A DNA stretch of 18,461 nucleotides from Candidatus Zixiibacteriota bacterium (GTDB lineage Bacteria; Zixibacteria; MSB-5A5; GN15; PGXB01), in NCBI GenBank assembly GCA_030642025.1, contig DAOWOO010000001.1, forward strand, positions 1-18,461, in the 5' to 3' direction. The translations under genes were made by a program, and so were the position numbers. Below, piece after piece: positions 15,581 to 18,461 of this stretch. Within the stretch, counting starts at the first letter, position 1; every line of letters begins with the position of its first letter. The notes under the pieces are model-generated. The model was not told the DNA's origin. It made no database searches and worked only from the letters and a program-made list of their open reading frames with translations.

Positions 15581-15955
15581 ATGATTTACGGATTAGGTAT
15601 CGATTTGGTGCAAATAAAGCGCATTGAGAAGGCGCTTGACCGGTACGGCGGGAAATTTGCCAGACGAATTTTAGGTGAGGAAGAGTGGGAAATCTATCGG
15701 GATCGCAAGGACAAGGCCACTTTTCTTTCCGGGCGTTTCGCCGCCAAGGAAGCGGTTATGAAAACACTGTTAACCCATTTTGAATCGGGCGGACTATATT
15801 TCAGAATGATTCAAATACTCACCGACTACTATGGTCGGCCTTACGTTCATCTGGAGGATAAAGTCAGGGAAAAGATTTTCGACAAGGAAATAAGGATTTC
15901 CATTACGCATGATCGCGAAACGGCGGCGGCGGTAGCGGTCATGTCTGGAGACTGA
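15581..15955 (+). CDS. acpS: holo-[acyl-carrier-protein] synthase
   Basis: A 124-residue enzyme, the usual AcpS length, that transfers 4'-phosphopantetheine from CoA to a serine of acyl carrier protein for fatty acid synthesis. The magnesium ligands are present: Asp8 in GIDLVQIKRI and Glu57 in SGRFAAKEAVMK. A GGGTGAG ribosome site lies five bases before the ATG, and a strong promoter lies just upstream. pyrE follows after 7 bp, so the two genes form a short operon, although they belong to different pathways. Confidence 0.96.
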   Translation: MIYGLGIDLVQIKRIEKALDRYGGKFARRILGEEEWEIYRDRKDKATFLSGRFAAKEAVMKTLLTHFESGGLYFRMIQILTDYYGRPYVHLEDKVREKIFDKEIRISITHDRETAAAVAVMSGD

Positions 15956-15962
15956 TCTATTT

Positions 15963-16544
15963 ATGGATGATATAATAAAAATATTCAAGGAATCGGATGC
16001 TCTCCTTGAGGGGCATTTCAAGCTGACCTCGGGGAAACACAGCGATATATATTATGAAAAGTTCAATATCCTGAAAAAACCCCGACTGTGCGAAAAAGTG
16101 TGCGCCGAACTGGCCCGGATGTTTGAAGACAATACGGTGGAACTGGTGGTCGGGCCGACCACCGGCGGTTTGATTATTGCCTACGAAGTGGCTAGGTATC
16201 TGGGTGTCGATTCAATATATGCCGAGCCGGCCGATAATGGTAACGGGCGGGTGTTAAAGCGCGGTTTTAATATAGACAAGGGGACTCGGGTATTGATAGT
16301 CGATGATATTCTTACCACCGGGCGATCGATTGTCGAGGTTATCAAACTGGTCAATTCGTATGAGGCCAATATTGTCGGAATCGGCGAGTTTCTGGATCGC
16401 TCCGGCGGGCAGGTGAAATTCGACTACCCTTTTAAGGCTCTAACGACGATTGAGGCCAATGTCTGGGAGCCGGAAGAATGCCCTCTATGCAAAAAGGGTA
16501 TGCCTCTCACCCAGCGTGGAAGCCGCAATTTTAAAAGGGTGTAG
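15963..16544 (+). CDS. pyrE: orotate phosphoribosyltransferase
   Basis: A 193-residue enzyme that joins orotate and PRPP to make orotidine monophosphate in pyrimidine synthesis. The PRPP-binding loop VLIVDDILTTGRS (110-122) is complete, and the N-terminal segment LLEGHFKLTSGKHSDIYYEK is typical of OPRTs. The C-terminus (EECPLCKKGMPLTQRGSR) matches the Thermus/archaeal-type PyrE group, which carries a CPLC motif near the end, and differs from the E. coli type. It lies 7 bp after acpS. Placing UMP synthesis two genes from thyX-nrdJ clusters nucleotide genes loosely, but they are in separate transcripts. Confidence 0.95.
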   Translation: MDDIIKIFKESDALLEGHFKLTSGKHSDIYYEKFNILKKPRLCEKVCAELARMFEDNTVELVVGPTTGGLIIAYEVARYLGVDSIYAEPADNGNGRVLKRGFNIDKGTRVLIVDDILTTGRSIVEVIKLVNSYEANIVGIGEFLDRSGGQVKFDYPFKALTTIEANVWEPEECPLCKKGMPLTQRGSRNFKRV

Positions 16545-16601
16545 AAATTCAGGTAAGAGTTTTTTGATAAATGGCGTATTTGCCATCAGCTGTCCTATTA
16601 C

Positions 16602-16898
16602 TTATTCTCCTTTTTTTTTGACCGGGACCGGCAACGATATCTGTCCGGTTTCTTTCAATTCTCGAGTCTTTGGGTTTTGTTTCTTTAAATCTTTATTGGA
16701 AAAGATATTATCAGGCAGGTTGACTTTTAAAATCATACCGGACAACTGGTCTTTCAGCGGCATTGATGATACGCTGCACTGCTTTTTGGTATTTGTGCGC
16801 TCAAAAGGGGGGATATTTTTTTCGATTATAGCGTTGATTGTCCGGATGACGTCTTCCAGATCCAGAAGGCCCTGTACATAATAATGAATACTGCGCAT
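16602..16898 (-). CDS. hypothetical protein, probably a 5'-truncated remnant
   Basis: A 98-codon frame starting at the ATG at 16898 with no Shine-Dalgarno. It begins MRSIHYYVQGLLDLEDVIRT and ends in a Lys-rich tail. The same frame stays open for 37 more codons upstream, to a TAG at 17010-17012, and that extension also reads like protein (IIDSKASNTFANPTDYIKNK) although it contains no ATG, GTG or TTG. The usual start region therefore seems lost or frameshifted, and the ORF is likely a decayed gene or one with an unusual start. The segment LDLEDVIRTINAIIEK is faintly reminiscent of the last helix of response-regulator receiver domains, which is too little to assign function. It is convergent with pyrE and lies downstream of the heptose genes. 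Confidence 0.45.
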   Translation of the reverse strand: MRSIHYYVQGLLDLEDVIRTINAIIEKNIPPFERTNTKKQCSVSSMPLKDQLSGMILKVNLPDNIFSNKDLKKQNPKTRELKETGQISLPVPVKKKGE

Positions 16899-17073
16899 TG
16901 TAAGTACTTTATCAGCTTTTTCGTCCTTATTTTTTATATAATCGGTAGGATTGGCAAATGTATTACTTGCCTTTGAATCGATGATGGTTGTAAGATTGTC
17001 CCGGACAAGCTACTCAGACGAAAATTACTATATCTATCTCGGTGAGTGGCGATAGCCGGTGGTATTGATTCAA

Positions 17074-17268
17074 TTAATCCGCGAACTTCTTGTTAGCTTC
17101 GGCAAGAATTTCGTCAACATCGAGACCCTTGCGCGCCAGGAACTCACCAATTGTGTCCCAGGCCGGTTCGCCGCAAACGATGCAGTTGGCTCCCCTTGAT
17201 ATGAGAAAAGCATTCAGTTCGGGGTACTTTTTTATCAGGTCTTCAATCTGGTCGGTAGGTTTAATCAT
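17074..17268 (-). CDS. DUF1858 small protein
   Basis: A 64-residue protein beginning MIKPTDQIEDLIKKYPELN. It has the DUF1858 pattern: a helix ending in YPEL, a turn with LISRGANCIVCG (Cys29 and Cys32 as CxxC), and a C-terminal helix pair (GLDVDEILAEANKKF). This family is often annotated as a putative redox-disulfide domain, but its function is not established. A longer in-frame reading to 17388 overlaps the coding end of rfaE2 and has no merit; the ATG at 17268, 13 bases after the rfaE2 stop, gives the usual family length. It is probably cotranscribed with the heptose genes. Confidence 0.85.
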   Translation of the reverse strand: MIKPTDQIEDLIKKYPELNAFLISRGANCIVCGEPAWDTIGEFLARKGLDVDEILAEANKKFAD

Positions 17269-17281
17269 TTTAATCAGTCTG

Positions 17282-17770
17282 TTATGAATCCTTAATTTTC
17301 TGAATGATACCGGTGGTCGAGCGTCCCTCAATGAGATCAATCCGCCTGACCGTGCCGCCGTGCAATTTGACAAAATCCGCCCCGACAATCTCCGATTCCT
17401 TATAGTCGGCCCCTTTGACCAGGATATCCGGTTTAATCATCTCGATCATCTTCTGCGGGGTTTCTTCGGAGAACATGATAACATAATCAACCGGACGGAG
17501 CGCGGCCAGGATAAGAGCGCGGTCATGCTCCCCCTGGTACGGGCGATTTGACGTTTTGAACTTTTTTACCGAGAGGTCGCTGTTGACGCCGACAATCAGG
17601 ATGTCGCCGAGAGTTCGGGCTTTGAATAAATAGTCAACATGCCCGTAATGCAGGATGTCAAAGACACCGTTGGTGAAGACAATCTTTTTACCTTCACCGC
17701 GAAGCCTCTTAATAAGGTCGTTTATTGATTCGGGCGTATATTTAAGGTACACGTTGTCAGGAGTTTCCAT
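17282..17770 (-). CDS. rfaE2: D-glycero-beta-D-manno-heptose 1-phosphate adenylyltransferase
   Basis: A 162-residue nucleotidyltransferase that makes ADP-D-glycero-D-manno-heptose, the last activation step of heptose for the lipopolysaccharide core. The nucleotide-binding motif TNGVFDILHYGHVDYL carries the HxGH signature (HYGH, 41-44), and the C-terminal GRSTTGII (149-156) is the ISSTxxI-type loop of cytidylyltransferase-like enzymes. In enterics this domain is fused to the kinase as HldE; here it is a separate gene 30 bp after the kinase gene rfaE1. Confidence 0.94.
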   Translation of the reverse strand: METPDNVYLKYTPESINDLIKRLRGEGKKIVFTNGVFDILHYGHVDYLFKARTLGDILIVGVNSDLSVKKFKTSNRPYQGEHDRALILAALRPVDYVIMFSEETPQKMIEMIKPDILVKGADYKESEIVGADFVKLHGGTVRRIDLIEGRSTTGIIQKIKDS

Positions 17771-17800
17771 TGCCTATAGAACCTACTGGCTATAATTAAT

Positions 17801-18461
17801 CTATGACCCACCATTACCGTTGGCGAAATTCAGTATCAATTCCTCAGTCAATCTCTCTTTTGTCACGGTGGCGGTGCCGATTTCGGCGACCACCACACCC
17901 GCCGCACAATTGGCCACCTCGGTCGCCTCGGTCAATTCCGCCCCGGCGGCGACTGCAGAAACAAATGACGCAATCACCGTATCGCCCGCGCCGGTAACAT
18001 CAAAGACTTTTTTGGCGACGGTAGGGAAGAGCTCCATTTTTCCGGAATCATGAAACAGCGCCATCCCCTTCTCTCCGCGGGTTATCAGGAGTGACCGGGC
18101 CCGGAGTTCGTTCATCAGCTTTTTGCCTACCTGTTCCAGATCATGGTCGGTACGGATTTTCCGCCCGGCAACAAAGCCGGCTTCGTGGTGATTGGGCGTT
18201 ACCACCGAGACTTTTTTATAATTGAAAAAATGGGCGTCTTTGGGATCGACGGCGATAAAAATATCTTTTTCCAGACGAACCGGGATGATTTCCTCAAGCA
18301 GGGAAGAGGTAATCAGTCCTTTGCCGTAGTCGGAGATAATAACCGCCTTGATTCGGTCGGCGACGGAATTGAATCTGTCGAGTATCCGCTTTTCGATTTT
18401 TTCTGAAATCTCGGCGCTATTTTCACGGTCGGCTCGGACCACCTGCTGGGAATTGGCGATG
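17801..18461 (-). CDS. rfaE1: D-glycero-beta-D-manno-heptose-7-phosphate kinase, 5' end beyond window
   Basis: A PfkB-family sugar kinase whose N-terminus lies past the right edge. The frame stays open to the last base and reads IANSQQVVRADRE there, aligning with the SxxQQLLRxDxE segment of HldE kinases, so the apparent GTG at 18442 is internal. Visible landmarks are VIISDYGKGL (the sugar-kinase DYxKG motif) and the PfkB signature 2 with catalytic Asp in DVTGAGDTVIASF. It phosphorylates heptose 7-phosphate at C1 for lipopolysaccharide core synthesis, feeding the rfaE2 product 30 bp downstream. About the first 120 residues are missing from view, judged by the family length. Confidence 0.92.
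   Translation of the reverse strand, partial: IANSQQVVRADRENSAEISEKIEKRILDRFNSVADRIKAVIISDYGKGLITSSLLEEIIPVRLEKDIFIAVDPKDAHFFNYKKVSVVTPNHHEAGFVAGRKIRTDHDLEQVGKKLMNELRARSLLITRGEKGMALFHDSGKMELFPTVAKKVFDVTGAGDTVIASFVSAVAAGAELTEATEVANCAAGVVVAEIGTATVTKERLTEELILNFANGNGGS

Noticed and set aside
16565..16588. ATGGC/GCCAT hairpin between pyrE and the convergent ORF as a shared terminator
   Set aside because: Only a five-bp stem and no immediate T-run on the + strand; too weak to list.
17269..17388. Extended N-terminus of the DUF1858 gene
   Set aside because: Would overlap the rfaE2 coding end by about 100 bases in another frame, and the added residues do not belong to the family; the ATG at 17268 fits.
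18440..18442. GTG as the start of the heptose kinase gene
   Set aside because: The frame continues to the window edge with residues that align with internal sequence of the family, so the real start is outside.

Overview
The window reads as a chromosomal segment of a Gram-negative bacterium of moderate GC (by eye a little under 50%). It encodes outer-membrane and lipopolysaccharide functions (an exported beta-barrel protein and ADP-heptose synthesis genes). It also carries a large TPR-fused Ser/Thr kinase, a GAF-PAS histidine kinase, a SpoIIE-type partner-switching module, ThyX, and a B12-dependent ribonucleotide reductase. This mix fits an uncultured FCB-type lineage, for example Zixibacteria-like, but that placement is inference from gene content and style and not from any marker gene.

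Left edge (1-451, + strand): a small transcription unit with a possible promoter, a perfect 10-bp hairpin, a strong Shine-Dalgarno, a 30-residue peptide ORF ending in a Gly/aromatic-rich tail, and a good intrinsic terminator. It is the least explained coding unit here.

442-10985 (- strand): a signalling block. In transcription order it has a STAS anti-sigma-factor antagonist, an RsbW-like anti-sigma ATPase, and a multi-pass membrane SpoIIE/PP2C phosphatase (together a partner switch, with an internal terminator after the STAS gene). Then come a zinc-ribbon Nudix hydrolase overlapping the phosphatase gene by 11 bp, an exported protein joining a bactofilin-like beta-helix to an Omp85-like barrel, a soluble GAF-PAS histidine kinase, and a Ser/Thr kinase-TPR protein 5 bp downstream of it.

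10986-16544 (+ strand after a 563-bp divergent gap): thyX-nrdJ, a deoxynucleotide operon preceded by two NrdR-box-like sites exactly 31 bp apart. It is followed by an unrecognised protein with a roadblock/LC7-like C-terminal half, a 184-bp imperfect inverted-repeat (MITE-like) element, and acpS-pyrE behind a near-consensus promoter.

16545-18461 (- strand): the rfaE1 (cut by the window edge), rfaE2 and DUF1858 cluster for ADP-heptose synthesis, then a 98-codon ORF whose coding signal continues upstream of its only start codon and so looks decayed. No tRNA, rRNA, CRISPR array or intact insertion sequence was seen.
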